Positions 1 to 8,619 of a stretch of DNA of 64,000 nt are shown here, piece by piece; within the stretch, counting starts at the first letter, position 1; the number at the start of each line of letters is the position of its first letter. The translations under genes were made by a program, and so were the position numbers. Origin of the DNA: Oceanisphaera marina (GTDB taxonomy: Bacteria; Pseudomonadota; Gammaproteobacteria; Enterobacterales; Aeromonadaceae); assembly GCF_014643915.1 (NCBI RefSeq), contig NZ_BMKE01000001.1, forward strand, positions 1 to 64,000. The letters run 5' to 3'. The notes under the pieces are model-generated. The model made no database searches, was not told the DNA's origin, and saw only the letters and a list, made by a program, of their open reading frames with translations.

Positions 1-30
1 CACAAAGTAAGACAACACACTGCGCTGGGA

Positions 31-40
31 GGGTTAACCC
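31..40. other. Short palindrome at window start
   Basis: A perfect GGGTTAACCC palindrome sits in the gene-free first 256 bases. No coding sequence, tRNA or clear terminator could be supported upstream of aceK, so this stretch may be the downstream flank of a gene outside the window. Confidence 0.3.
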
Positions 41-104
41 CCAACGCATATGCGCAGCAACTTAATGCTGCTTAAACTAGTGTCTACTTTAGTCGGGCCA
101 TTCC

Positions 105-158
105 ACGCTTTACACTTCACCCTTCACTCTTCACCCTTTACCCTTTACCCTTCACTTT
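105..158 (+). repeat. Degenerate TTCACCCTTTAC tract
   Basis: Imperfect iterations of TTCAC(C/T)CTT and TTTACCC lie just before aceK. The same pyrimidine-rich motif recurs in other gaps of this window (about 2290-2320, 24656-24670, 30775-30810, 46198-46231 and 51908-51940, and inverted near 39240-39260). It looks like a dispersed low-complexity repeat rather than coding DNA. Confidence 0.5.
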
Positions 159-256
159 TCCCCATCCCCCAATAATGCGACCACCAACAAGGACGCGTCC
201 TGCTATTTGCGTTACGTTTCAACGTGGATGTTTTTTATGCATTAAGGAGAGGCTGA

Positions 257-2005
257 ATGGACTGCAGCGGCATGGAGGTGGCTCGTATTATCATGAGCCG
301 GTTTGATGATTTCTATCGTCACTTTATTGATATTACCCAGGGCGCACAGGCGCGCTTTGAGCAGCAAGACTGGCTGGCAGTGCAACAGGCGGCTGGCGAG
401 CGTATTCGCCTGTATGATCAACATGTGCAACACACCTTGTATGCCATTCGCGATCAAAGAGGCGGCGCCCCTTTTAGCGCGCTGGAGCTGAAGGCCATCA
501 AACAGGCCTTTAACGACTTGCTGATTGAGCACCCCAACCCCGAGATTGCCGAGTCATTTTACAACTCCATTTATCGACGCTCGTTTCATCATCAAAATAC
601 TAACGCCACCAACCTGTATGTGCACGGTTTTATACAGCGCGCCCCTGCTGTAGATAAATCGCCTTACTGGCAGCAGTACCACACCAGCCTGGAGCAACTG
701 GAGCACACTCTACAGCAGGTGCTGCACGGGTTGCAGCTTACCGTCCCCTTTACTGATCTGGCACGAGACCTGACCTATGTGCGCCGCTATATACAAGACT
801 TTGGCCCCGCCGAGCTTGCCCAGAAAAACATGAGCCTCAGCGTGATCAGCGCGCTGTTTTTTCGCAACAAAGGCGCTTACCTCATTGCCAGAATCGAGTG
901 CGACAACCTGACGCTGCCCTTTATTTTGCCTATTTTGCATGATGATAGTGGCGGACTGTATCTTGATACCCTGATCCTGTCTTATGACGACGCCTCGATT
1001 TTGTTCAGTTTTGCGCGCGCCTACTTCATGGTGTGGTGCCCGGAGCCCGCCCTTCTGGTGCAGTTTTTACGCCCCTTGCTGCCCAACAAGGCGGATCATG
1101 AAATTTACAGCGCCATAGGCTGCCAGAAGCACGGAAAAACCGAGTTTTATCGCAATTTTTTACAACAGCTGCACCAGTCGCGCGATCAATTTGTACCCGC
1201 ACCGGGCATCAAAGGGATGGTGATGACGGTGTTCACCCTGCCTTCTTTTGATGTGGTGTTTAAAATCATCAAGGATAAATTTACGCCGCCCAAAGCCATC
1301 AGCCACAAAATGGTGCGGGCCAAGTACCGCCTGGTCAAACAGCACGATCGGGTCGGCCGCATGGCCGACACCATGGAGTTTACCAACTTTGAGCTGCCAC
1401 TGGGCCGCATCAGCCCCGAGCTGCTGGCGGAATTACAGCAGGTGGCGGCTTCCCAGATCACCCTCACCCACAACACTCTGGTGATCCATCATCTTTACAC
1501 CGAACGGCGCATGACACCGCTGAATATCTATCTGGACCAGGCCGATGAACAGCAACTGGGAGAAGTGCTGGACGAGTATGCCAATGCCATCAAACAGTTA
1601 GCCACTGCCAATATTTTTCCTGGTGATATGCTGTTTAAAAACTTCGGGGTAACACGACACAACCGGGTGGTGTTTTATGATTATGATGAAATCAGCTACA
1701 TGACCGAGTGTCATTTTCGGGATATTCCCAAAGCCCGGTACCCGGAAGACGAGCTAAGTGCCGAGCCCTGGTACTCGGTGGCCCCCAACGATATTTTTCC
1801 GGAGGAGTTTGCCACTTTTTTGCTAAGCAGCCCGCGTATTCGCAGTGCGTTCCCTGCGCAACACAACAACCTGTTTACCGCCCAATATTGGCGAGCGTTG
1901 CAGCAAAATATTACCGATGGGCAGGTGGGTGATGTTTTTCCGTATCGGCGTAAACGCCGCTTTCAGTATCTTTATACCACTGCGGGTAAAGACGCAGAGC
2001 TGTAA
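257..2005 (+). CDS. aceK: Isocitrate dehydrogenase kinase/phosphatase AceK
   Basis: A 582-residue cytoplasmic protein, close to the family length of about 578. AceK phosphorylates isocitrate dehydrogenase to push carbon into the glyoxylate shunt and removes the phosphate again. The nucleotide-binding region with APGIKGMVM lies near residues 313-321. The kinase core with [10 protein letters not shown] and the acidic FYDYDE motif lies near residues 454-477, as in E. coli AceK. AAGGAG eight bases upstream supports the ATG at 257. No aceB or aceA is seen beside it, unlike the E. coli aceBAK operon. Its substrate gene icd lies about 2.4 kb downstream on the other strand and keeps the phosphorylatable serine. 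The stop codon is followed almost at once by a G-rich repeat tract. Confidence 0.95.
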   Translation: MDCSGMEVARIIMSRFDDFYRHFIDITQGAQARFEQQDWLAVQQAAGERIRLYDQHVQHTLYAIRDQRGGAPFSALELKAIKQAFNDLLIEHPNPEIAESFYNSIYRRSFHHQNTNATNLYVHGFIQRAPAVDKSPYWQQYHTSLEQLEHTLQQVLHGLQLTVPFTDLARDLTYVRRYIQDFGPAELAQKNMSLSVISALFFRNKGAYLIARIECDNLTLPFILPILHDDSGGLYLDTLILSYDDASILFSFARAYFMVWCPEPALLVQFLRPLLPNKADHEIYSAIGCQKHGKTEFYRNFLQQLHQSRDQFVPAPGIKGMVMTVFTLPSFDVVFKIIKDKFTPPKAISHKMVRAKYRLVKQHDRVGRMADTMEFTNFELPLGRISPELLAELQQVAASQITLTHNTLVIHHLYTERRMTPLNIYLDQADEQQLGEVLDEYANAIKQLATANIFPGDMLFKNFGVTRHNRVVFYDYDEISYMTECHFRDIPKARYPEDELSAEPWYSVAPNDIFPEEFATFLLSSPRIRSAFPAQHNNLFTAQYWRALQQNITDGQVGDVFPYRRKRRFQYLYTTAGKDAEL

Positions 2006-2166
2006 GGGATTGGGGATTGGGAATGGGGACTAGGGATTGGGGATTGGGGATTGGGATTGGGATTGGGGATTGGGATTGGGATTGGGATTGGGATTGGGAT
2101 TGGGATTGGGATTGGGATTGGGATTGGGATTGGGATTGGGATTGGGATTGGGGATTGGGATTGGGG
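2006..2166 (+). repeat. GGGATT/GGGGATT tandem tract, G-quadruplex candidate
   Basis: About 25 consecutive units of GGGATT (6 bp) mixed with GGGGATT (7 bp) begin directly after the aceK stop. Two early units are variants (GGGAAT, GGGGACT). Every unit carries three or four G, so many G-quadruplex registers are possible on the plus strand and in aceK 3' RNA. The tract lies between the convergent genes aceK and rraA. Open frames through it are artefacts of the repeat. Confidence 0.9.
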
Positions 2167-2172
2167 AGTAGT

Positions 2173-2255
2173 TGTAGCCCGGCGCTTTAGCTGCCGGTTC
2201 TGCGTTAGCAGAAATCCTGCCGGGACGGGACTGGCAGCTGAAGCGCCAGGCTACA
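2173..2255 (+). repeat. Palindromic element, TGTAG...CTACA family, short copy
   Basis: Imperfect inverted ends (TGTAGCCCGGCGCTTTAGCT and AGCTGAAGCGCCAGGCTACA) enclose the hairpin TTCTGC-GTTA-GCAGAA and a second hairpin around CCTGCCGGGACGGG. This copy lacks the spacer between the two internal hairpins. It is one of at least 14 copies in the window. Confidence 0.85.
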
Positions 2256-2268
2256 AAACACACCCGCT

Positions 2269-2320
2269 CTCTGGGGTTGGTTGGCTTGTTCGCTTTACAC
2301 TTCACCCTTTACTCTTCACA
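2269..2320 (+). repeat. Element-associated module of about 50 bp
   Basis: A CTCTGGGGTTG...GGCTTGTTCGCTTTACAC...TTCAC sequence. It recurs at 51888-51940 and, inverted, at 39240-39290. All three copies lie beside a palindromic TGTAG...CTACA element. The rest of 2321-2359 holds no recognisable feature. Confidence 0.7.
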
Positions 2321-2359
2321 AAAACCCATCAGGATAACGGCATAAAGCCAACACCGTCC

Positions 2360-2851
2360 TTAAAAAGAATGATGGCTCAGTGGCTCGCGGGCAATCAGAA
2401 TACCGTTGATATCGGCATAGAGATAATCGCCGGGCTCAATGGTAACACCGGCAAAGGTAACGGGCACATCCACTTCGCCCAGCCCGTGCTTTTCGGTTTT
2501 CATCGGACAGATTGCCAACGCCTTTACGCCCAACGCCATTTCACTAATGGCTGCCGCGTCGCGAAGCGCGCCGTTAATCACCACACCGGCCCAGCCATTT
2601 TCTATCGCTAATGCCGCCAGCTGATCGCCCATCAGAGCCCGGCGCAGTGAGCCGCCGCCATCAACCACCAGTACCTTGCCGGTGCCCGGCGTCGCTACCA
2701 GCTCGCGCACCCGAGAGTTGTCTTCCTTGCATTTTACGGTGACCACCTGGCCCCAAAAGGTATGCGCAGCACCATAATCGTTGAATATTGGCTCTAATAT
2801 CTCGACGATATCGCCGTGTTCATCACATAAATCTGGTAATAAATCCAACAC
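2360..2851 (-). CDS. rraA: Regulator of ribonuclease E activity A, RraA
   Basis: 163 residues, against 161 in E. coli. RraA is a small ring-forming protein of the MenG/RraA fold that binds RNase E and inhibits its RNA processing. The family core VLVVDGGGSLRRAL followed by GWAGVVINGALRD is clear in the middle, and the C-terminal VDVPVTFAGV and GDYLYADINGI segments match. The start is GTG at 2851-2849, chosen because a perfect AGGAGG lies five bases upstream. The gene is monocistronic by context, convergent with aceK and divergent from arcA. Aldolase members of the same fold exist, but similarity to enterobacterial RraA is high. Confidence 0.9.
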   Translation of the reverse strand: MLDLLPDLCDEHGDIVEILEPIFNDYGAAHTFWGQVVTVKCKEDNSRVRELVATPGTGKVLVVDGGGSLRRALMGDQLAALAIENGWAGVVINGALRDAAAISEMALGVKALAICPMKTEKHGLGEVDVPVTFAGVTIEPGDYLYADINGILIAREPLSHHSF

Positions 2852-3013
2852 CTTAACCTCCTGACACAGTCACATTGATTGTAGAGTTACATCATTGCCC
2901 GCACTTGAGTGTCGAACAATATCGATGGCTACCCACACTACTCTTAAAGCATCGTAAACTCTAATTCTCGCTCAAGCATAGCGGCTTAAAAATATGCCTC
3001 ATTCAAAAAACGC

Positions 3014-3027
3014 TTGATCTCGGTCAA
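3014..3027. promoter_or_regulatory. Probable FNR box upstream of arcA
   Basis: TTGATCTCGGTCAA matches the FNR/Anr consensus TTGAT-N4-ATCAA at nine of ten conserved positions. It lies in the 490-bp gap between rraA and arcA. E. coli arcA is FNR-activated, so anaerobic control is a reasonable inference. The distance to the arcA start (about 315 bp) implies a long leader or more than one promoter. The rest of 2852-3341 contains no supported gene. Confidence 0.5.
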
Positions 3028-3341
3028 GTGAGTCCCTAAAACTATTTAACATTATCAGGTGAAGACTGTTGTTATGCTCCTGTTAACTGTTAAAATACCG
3101 CAACTTTAGGTAATGGACCTCTGTTTGTCCCGTCTGTCTATTTTTTGGGCGCAAAGCAGTAACTGCATGGGATGCAAATAAAAAACGGCTCAAAAAAGGC
3201 AGTATAACCGGGCCGATACTTACCCCTGTTCAAGGGGAGTAACACGGCGAATCAAGCGGTAGAGTAACAAATGATACATTTCTCCCACTCCGGCAACTGT
3301 TGATATTAAATTCTATTTACATCTAACAAACAGGTAGGCAC

Positions 3342-4058
3342 ATGCAGACTCCACACATTCTTATTGTTGAAGACGAGTTAGTGACTCGTAACACCTTGAA
3401 AGGTATTTTTGAGGCAGAAGGCTACTCGGTGCTGGAAGCCACAGATGGCGAAGAAATGTACAAGGCGCTGTCTAACAACAAAATCAACCTGGTGATCATG
3501 GACATCAACCTGCCGGGCAAAAATGGTTTGTTGCTGGCTCGCGAGCTGCGTGAACAACACAATCTGGCACTGATGTTTCTTACCGGTCGCGATAATGAAG
3601 TTGACAAGATTCTGGGCCTGGAAATTGGCGCGGACGACTACATTACCAAGCCCTTCAACCCGCGTGAGCTGACCATTCGTGCTCGCAACCTGCTTAGCCG
3701 CACCATGCAAACGCCGGATGCGCAGGAAGAAGAAAAGCTGGTAGAAGCCTATCGCTTTAATGGCTGGACGCTGGATATTAACAGCCGCGCCCTGGTTAGC
3801 CCCAATGGCGAAATGTTCAAATTACCACGCAGCGAGTTTCGGGCCATGGTGCACTTTTGTGAAAACCCGGGCCAGATCCAAAGCCGTGCCGATTTGCTGA
3901 AGAAAATGACCGGCCGCGAGCTTAAACCCCACGATCGTACCGTGGACGTCACCATTCGTCGTATTCGCAAGCACTTTGAATCGATTCCCGATACCCCTGA
4001 AATAATCGCCACCATTCACGGTGAAGGCTACCGCTTCTGCGGCGACCTGGAAGGCTAA
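3342..4058 (+). CDS. arcA: Aerobic respiration response regulator ArcA
   Basis: 238 residues, the usual ArcA length. It is the OmpR-family response regulator of the ArcAB system, which represses respiratory genes when oxygen is low. Residues 1-120 form the receiver, with acidic residues at 10-11, the phospho-acceptor Asp54 in [11 protein letters not shown] and the conserved Lys in [11 protein letters not shown]. Residues 135-235 form the winged-helix DNA-binding domain with [16 protein letters not shown] and GEGYRF. The [20 protein letters not shown] start is typical of ArcA rather than other OmpR regulators. The gene is monocistronic and ends in a strong terminator. No arcB is present here. 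Confidence 0.95.
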   Translation: MQTPHILIVEDELVTRNTLKGIFEAEGYSVLEATDGEEMYKALSNNKINLVIMDINLPGKNGLLLARELREQHNLALMFLTGRDNEVDKILGLEIGADDYITKPFNPRELTIRARNLLSRTMQTPDAQEEEKLVEAYRFNGWTLDINSRALVSPNGEMFKLPRSEFRAMVHFCENPGQIQSRADLLKKMTGRELKPHDRTVDVTIRRIRKHFESIPDTPEIIATIHGEGYRFCGDLEG

Positions 4059-4060
4059 AC

Positions 4061-4086
4061 AAAAACCCCGCGGCCGCGGGGTTTTT
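4061..4086 (+). terminator. Rho-independent terminator of arcA
   Basis: AAAAACCCCGCGGCCGCGGGGTTTTT forms a nearly perfect GC-rich stem starting three bases after the arcA stop and ending in a T run. Confidence 0.9.
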
Positions 4087-4142
4087 CGTTATTAGGTAAG
4101 CTATCGAACGACAAAAATACACACCGCCCCCTAACGCCCCCC

Positions 4143-4234
4143 TGTAGCCCGGCGCTTCAGCTGCCGATGCTGCGTTAGCAGCATGATTTTAAATCCCGCC
4201 AAGACGGGACTGCCAGCTAAAGCGGCAGACTACA
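4143..4234 (+). repeat. Palindromic element, TGTAG...CTACA family
   Basis: Full-length copy. Its first internal hairpin is ATGCTGC-GTTA-GCAGCAT, where both arms differ from the usual TTCTGC/GCAGAA but remain paired. It is followed by CCCGCCAAGACGGG and the closing arm ending CAGACTACA. Confidence 0.85.
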
Positions 4235-4239
4235 AAACC

Positions 4240-4266
4240 GAGATCCTGACGTCCGTCAGGATGACG
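4240..4266. repeat. Short palindrome GATCCTGACG...CGTCAGGATGAC
   Basis: GAGATCCTGACGTCCGTCAGG is an inverted repeat between two palindromic elements. Relatives lie at 6927-6952, 18270-18299, 26903-26932 and, weaker, near 51990-52016. Confidence 0.6.
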
Positions 4267-4292
4267 GCAAAAATTCAAATACACACCGCCCC

Positions 4293-4384
4293 TGTAGCCC
4301 GGCGCTTCAGCTGCCGGTCCTGCGTTAGCAGGATAGTTTTAAATCCCGCCAAGACGGGACTGCCAGCTAAAGCGGCAGACTACA
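4293..4384 (+). repeat. Palindromic element, TGTAG...CTACA family
   Basis: A second copy directly after the one at 4143-4234. Its first hairpin is TCCTGC-GTTA-GCAGGA, again changed on both sides. The two copies and the short palindrome fill most of the 353-bp gap between arcA and icd. Confidence 0.85.
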
Positions 4385-4411
4385 AAACCGAGATCCTGCG
4401 AGCTCGGGTTG

Positions 4412-5665
4412 TTACATCTGCGCGACTATGTCGTTGGCAAACTCCGAGCACTTGCGCAGGGTAGCTCCGCTCATTTGTCGCTCAAAATCATAGGTGACTG
4501 TCTTGTTGGCAATCGCGCCTTCCATGCCTTTAACGATAAGGTCGGCCGCTTCGCTCCACCCCATGTGGCGCAACATCATTTCGGCAGACAGGATCAGTGA
4601 CCCCGGGTTAACCTTGTCCTGGCCTGCGTATTTGGGGGCCGTGCCGTGCGTGGCTTCAAACAAGGCCACGCCGTCGCCAATGTTGGCCCCGGGCGCAATG
4701 CCAATGCCGCCCACCTGTGCGGCCAGCGCATCGGAAATATAATCCCCATTCAGGTTCATGCAGGCAATCACGTCGTATTCTGCCGGGCGCAGCAAAATTT
4801 GCTGCAAGAAGGCATCGGCGATAACGTCTTTTACAACGATCTCTTTGCCGGTGTTGGGGTTGGTGAAAGAACACCAGGGCCCGCCGTCTATCAGACTGGC
4901 ACCAAACTCGGCCTGAGCCAGGGCGTAGCCCCAGTCTTTAAAGGCACCTTCGGTGAACTTCATGATATTACCCTTGTGCACCAGGGTCAGCGAGTCTCTG
5001 TCGTTATCAATGGTGTATTGCAGCGCGGCGCGCACCAGCCGCTCGGTGCCGGCTTTGGAGGTCGGCTTGATGCCAATACCGCAATGTTCGGCAAAGCGGA
5101 TATTTTGCACGCCCATCTCGTTCTGCAAAAAGTCGATCACCTTGTTGGCTTCCGGGCTGTCGGCTTGCCATTCAATACCGGCGTAAATGTCTTCGCTGTT
5201 CTCTCTGAAGATCACCATGTCGGTCAGCTCGGGCTGTTTAACCGGGCTGGGGGTGCCCTGATAATAGCGCACCGGGCGCAGGCAAACATACAAGTCCAGT
5301 TGCTGGCGCAGCGCCACGTTAAGCGAGCGAATACCCCCGCCCACCGGCGTGGTCAGCGGCCCCTTGATGGCCACATGATACTCGCGGATCAATTCCAGGG
5401 TTTCTTCCGGCAGCCAGGTATCTTCACCATAAATATGGGTGGCTTTTTCGCCGGTATAAATTTCCATCCAGTGAATACTGCGCTCGTTATTGTAAGCCTT
5501 GGCTACCGCCGCATTCACCACGGTTTGCATGGCTGGCGTCACATCCACGCCAATGCCATCGCCTTCAATAAAAGGAATAACAGGATCGTGAGGCACCTTG
5601 AGCTTTCCGCTCGCATCTTGCGTGATTTTTTGTCCTTGGGTGGGCACAGTGACCTTTGACATCAT
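4412..5665 (-). CDS. icd: NADP-dependent isocitrate dehydrogenase
   Basis: 417 residues, one more than E. coli Icd. It oxidatively decarboxylates isocitrate to 2-oxoglutarate in the TCA cycle. The active-site loop [13 protein letters not shown] is at residues 109-121. Ser114 corresponds to E. coli Ser113, the residue phosphorylated by AceK, so regulation by the nearby aceK product is plausible. Also seen are the [13 protein letters not shown] stretch, the metal-binding region ending [10 protein letters not shown], and the adenine-site [19 protein letters not shown] eight bases before the first ATG supports the start, though the second ATG is possible. It is divergent from rluE as in E. coli. 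Confidence 0.96.
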   Translation of the reverse strand: MMSKVTVPTQGQKITQDASGKLKVPHDPVIPFIEGDGIGVDVTPAMQTVVNAAVAKAYNNERSIHWMEIYTGEKATHIYGEDTWLPEETLELIREYHVAIKGPLTTPVGGGIRSLNVALRQQLDLYVCLRPVRYYQGTPSPVKQPELTDMVIFRENSEDIYAGIEWQADSPEANKVIDFLQNEMGVQNIRFAEHCGIGIKPTSKAGTERLVRAALQYTIDNDRDSLTLVHKGNIMKFTEGAFKDWGYALAQAEFGASLIDGGPWCSFTNPNTGKEIVVKDVIADAFLQQILLRPAEYDVIACMNLNGDYISDALAAQVGGIGIAPGANIGDGVALFEATHGTAPKYAGQDKVNPGSLILSAEMMLRHMGWSEAADLIVKGMEGAIANKTVTYDFERQMSGATLRKCSEFANDIVAQM

Positions 5666-5844
5666 CGACGGTTCCTTATGTATTCAGGGGGGCTTCGTGA
5701 ATTATTTTTTGTATGAAGTAACAGCAGCATAGGCCATAAAATCGGCAATAGATATTGCGCCGATCACAGTTCAGCCTGAGTGGCATTAGCCGTTAGTGGC
5801 TATTTTTGCTATTGTGAAGCCTCTGTTTATTAAGCCTTTTTGCC

Positions 5845-6453
5845 ATGAAAGCCAAAAAACCACGCACCAACTCAAGACCAAAGTCCAAGACCATTCCCAA
5901 ACCGGCCAACGCAGGCCCTGCGGTGACGCTGCTGTTCAACAAACCCTATATGGTGTTGTGCCAGTTTACCGATGGCGACGGCCGCCAAACTCTGGCGGAC
6001 TTTGTGACCCAGCCAGGCGTGTATGCCGCCGGCCGCCTGGATCGTGACAGTGAAGGCTTGCTGGTACTGACCAACGACGGTGCCCTTAATGCCCGCCTGA
6101 CCCAGCCGGGGCGTAAAACCGCCAAAACCTACTGGGCGCAGGTAGAAGGTATTCCTAGCGAGGCCGATTTAACGCAACTGCGCCAGGGCGTGACCTTGAA
6201 AGACGGCCCTACCCTGCCCGCCCAGGTGCGCATCATGCCGACGCCCGAAGTCTGGCCCCGTACGCCGCCCATTCGAGAACGCCAGCAGATCCCTACCAGC
6301 TGGCTGGAAATCAAGGTAATTGAAGGACGCAACCGACAGGTAAGGCGTATGACCGCTCATATCGGTTTTCCGACCCTGCGGTTGATCCGCTACGCGGTGG
6401 GCGACTGGACGCTGGACAATCTGCCCTCGGGGCAATGGAGAAAAGTGCAATGA
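5845..6453 (+). CDS. rluE: 23S rRNA pseudouridine(2457) synthase RluE
   Basis: 202 residues. It converts U2457 of 23S rRNA to pseudouridine. The basic, Lys/Pro-rich N-terminus (about residues 1-25) is low complexity. The catalytic [11 protein letters not shown] motif follows, with the nucleophile Asp66. The C-terminal [10 protein letters not shown] signature of the RsuA/RluB/E/F family is at about residues 156-165. No S4 domain is present, as is usual for RluE. The gene is divergent from icd and its stop overlaps the nudJ start by four bases, the same arrangement as E. coli rluE-nudJ. About 180 bp separates it from icd and should hold both promoters. Confidence 0.93.
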   Translation: MKAKKPRTNSRPKSKTIPKPANAGPAVTLLFNKPYMVLCQFTDGDGRQTLADFVTQPGVYAAGRLDRDSEGLLVLTNDGALNARLTQPGRKTAKTYWAQVEGIPSEADLTQLRQGVTLKDGPTLPAQVRIMPTPEVWPRTPPIRERQQIPTSWLEIKVIEGRNRQVRRMTAHIGFPTLRLIRYAVGDWTLDNLPSGQWRKVQ

Positions 6454-6905
6454 GTCATCATCCGTTTGCCGTTACGCTGGCCGTTATTGTGCGCGCCGGC
6501 GAGCGATTTTTAATGGTGGAAGAATGGCAGCAGGGGCAAATCCGTTTCAATCAGCCCGCCGGTCATCTTGAACCGGGGGAAAGCTTGCTGGCCGGTGCCC
6601 AACGCGAGCTGCTGGAAGAAACCGGGCTCAGCATACCGCTCGAACAGGCAGTGGCCATCTATCAGTTTGAAGCCCCGGACAATGGCACCCATTTTGTGCG
6701 TTTTACCTTTTGTGCCGAAGTGCCAGAGCCGCTGGCCACCCGGCCCCAAGACCCCGATAACGATATTATTCGCTGTCACTGGTTAACACTCGAAGAAATT
6801 GAAGCCCTGGGCCCCCAGCTGCGCAGCCCTATGATAGTCGCCTCGTTTCGCGATTATCTCGCCGGCCAGCGCTTCCCTGTCAGCGCACTCAAGCAACAGT
6901 ACTAA
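6450..6905 (+). CDS. nudJ: Nudix phosphatase NudJ
   Basis: 151 residues from the chosen start. NudJ hydrolyses nucleoside tri- and diphosphates and thiamine pyrophosphate intermediates in E. coli. The Nudix box is complete: Gly38, Glu44, Arg52-Glu53, Glu56-Glu57 and Gly59 in GHLEPGES...RELLEETG. An ATG 15 bases earlier is in frame. The ATG at 6450 is preferred because it overlaps the rluE stop (ATGA) and has GGAG upstream, implying translational coupling. In E. coli the next gene would be mnmA. Here about 6.7 kb of other genes intervene. Confidence 0.9.
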   Translation: MSHHPFAVTLAVIVRAGERFLMVEEWQQGQIRFNQPAGHLEPGESLLAGAQRELLEETGLSIPLEQAVAIYQFEAPDNGTHFVRFTFCAEVPEPLATRPQDPDNDIIRCHWLTLEEIEALGPQLRSPMIVASFRDYLAGQRFPVSALKQQY

Positions 6906-6926
6906 AAAGCCGGGAGTTTTAAGCCG

Positions 6927-6952
6927 TCACCCTGACGAACATCAGGATCTTG
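6927..6952. repeat. Short palindrome CCCTGACGAACATCAGGATC
   Basis: Member of the short CCTGA...TCAGG palindrome group, immediately before a longer palindromic element. Confidence 0.5.
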
Positions 6953-6956
6953 GTTT

Positions 6957-7050
6957 TGTAGTCTGGCGCTTCAGCTGGCAGTCCCGCCTCGGCGGGATAT
7001 TTAACACCCTTCTGCTAACGCAGAACCGGCAGCTAAAGCGCCGGGCTACA
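6957..7050 (-). repeat. Palindromic element, TGTAG...CTACA family, inverted
   Basis: Full copy in the opposite orientation: TGTAGTCTGGCGCTTCAGCT, then the CCCGCCTCGGCGGG hairpin, then TTCTGC-TAAC-GCAGAA, then CCGGGCTACA. It occupies most of the nudJ-ravA gap. Confidence 0.85.
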
Positions 7051-7161
7051 GGGCACGGTCGGTGTTTGTCTGAACAAGGTTTTCGACTGGTTTGGTTACA
7101 TCACACTTTTTGAGTACAATAACAATATACTTTTAATACAATTAACTTACAGGTCTGACAC

Positions 7162-8616
7162 ATGGTCGTTAAATCCCGTATTGCAGCATTGATCACCCAT
7201 TTGCAGCAAGGGCTGCTAGAACGGGATACTCCAGCCAGACTCGCCCTGTTGGCGGCCTTGTCTGGTGAGCACTTGTTGCTGCTCGGCCCGCCGGGCACCG
7301 CTAAAAGCGAAATGGCGCGCCGCCTTCATACCCTGGTGGATGATGGCCGTTACTTCGAGCGCTTGCTGACCCGTTTTTCGGTGCCGGAAGAATTGTTTGG
7401 CCCGCTGTCAATCAAGGCGCTGGAGCAAGACCGCTATTTGCGCCAAACCGAAGGTTATCTGCCGGAAGCGGCGATTGCCTTTATCGACGAAATATTCAAG
7501 GCCAACAGCGCCATTCTGAACAGCCTGTTGACCATTCTTAACGAGCGCCAGTTCGATAACGGCAGCCAGCGGGTCTCTGTACCCTTGATTGCGGTGATTG
7601 CCGCCAGTAACGAGTTGCCGGAAGGCGCCGAACTGAATGCCCTTTATGACCGTTTTCTGCTGCGTTTTCAGGTCGATCCGATACAGGATGACAGCTTTAC
7701 CCAGCTGCTTACCCTTAATCATGACTATCAGGCGCCCGCTCAAAGTGAGCGCCTTACTCAGGATGACTTGACGGCCATTCGCGAGGGCGCCAGCGCCCTG
7801 CCCCTGTCGGCGGCGCTCATTCGCTTGCTGCACAGCTTGCGCCACTTCCTGGCCGAACAGGAAATTACCGTCTCCGATAGACGCTGGCGCAAGGTGGTGA
7901 AGCTGCTCAAGGTGTCGGCCTTTTGTAATGGCGACCAGGAAGCAGGCTTGTTTGATGCCTGGTTGTTGCCCCATTGCCTGTGGCAACAGCCGGGTCAGTT
8001 TGAGTCGTTGAATAGCTGGCTACAGGAAAATATGGCCTCCGATCCCGGCTTTAACCCGCAGTTGTTTACGGAACTGGTCGACAGCTGGCAGCACAAGCTG
8101 GAGCAGGATGCAGACCCAATCGTGCCGGCTCTCGACGAACAAGGCTATCAGCTGTATCTGGACGAACAAGGTCAAACCGTGGTCGAGGCCAAAGGCCAGC
8201 GCCATAAGCGCAGTGCCACCGGAGACCTCTTGTATAGCCAGCCGCGCGTGCCCAATTCCAGCTTTACCGAGCAGGAAATTCGCAATCTTGGCAGTAATAT
8301 TGACTTGTACGAGCCCATCATGGAGCAGTATCAACGCCCCAGTGCCTTGCAACCCAAGGCCTGGCCGGCGGCGCACATTGCCTCGCGCCTGCGCCAGCTG
8401 GATGAGCGCATCACCGAGCTTAACCAGTATTTAAGCTGGCTGGAGCAACAGTTGACGGGCCTGACCGAGCGGTTGGCCGAGCACTTGTGGCTGGAACAGA
8501 ACCTGGCCACTCAGGCACAGCGCCAACTGGAGCGCCAGCAGCAGCAACTACTGCAGCAAAAATCACGGCTGCACGACTTGCATCACGCCTTTGCCGCCTT
8601 GCCTGTTGAGGCCTAA
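7162..8616 (+). CDS. ravA: MoxR-family AAA+ ATPase RavA
   Basis: 484 residues, against 498 in E. coli. RavA is a hexameric AAA+ ATPase that works with ViaA. In E. coli the pair binds the CadA lysine decarboxylase and affects respiratory complexes and aminoglycoside sensitivity. Walker A GPPGTAKS is at residues 42-49 and Walker B AFIDEIF near 105-111. The sensor region AASNELPEG follows, then the C-terminal LARA-type domain and a Gln-rich coiled coil at about 410-475. ViaA follows three bases after the stop, so the two form an operon. Confidence 0.92.
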   Translation: MVVKSRIAALITHLQQGLLERDTPARLALLAALSGEHLLLLGPPGTAKSEMARRLHTLVDDGRYFERLLTRFSVPEELFGPLSIKALEQDRYLRQTEGYLPEAAIAFIDEIFKANSAILNSLLTILNERQFDNGSQRVSVPLIAVIAASNELPEGAELNALYDRFLLRFQVDPIQDDSFTQLLTLNHDYQAPAQSERLTQDDLTAIREGASALPLSAALIRLLHSLRHFLAEQEITVSDRRWRKVVKLLKVSAFCNGDQEAGLFDAWLLPHCLWQQPGQFESLNSWLQENMASDPGFNPQLFTELVDSWQHKLEQDADPIVPALDEQGYQLYLDEQGQTVVEAKGQRHKRSATGDLLYSQPRVPNSSFTEQEIRNLGSNIDLYEPIMEQYQRPSALQPKAWPAAHIASRLRQLDERITELNQYLSWLEQQLTGLTERLAEHLWLEQNLATQAQRQLERQQQQLLQQKSRLHDLHHAFAALPVEA

Positions 8617-8619
8617 GCC

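Noticed and set aside
2051-2611. Long open frame encoding a Gly-Ile repeat
   Set aside because: Produced by the GGGATT tract and antisense rraA. There is no ribosome site and no family.
3224-3238. Riboswitch in the arcA leader
   Set aside because: Only a small CCCCTGTTCAAGGGG hairpin is seen and it fits no known riboswitch class.
4646-5659. 337-codon frame opposite icd
   Set aside because: Antisense to the well-supported icd gene. Composition follows icd codon structure.
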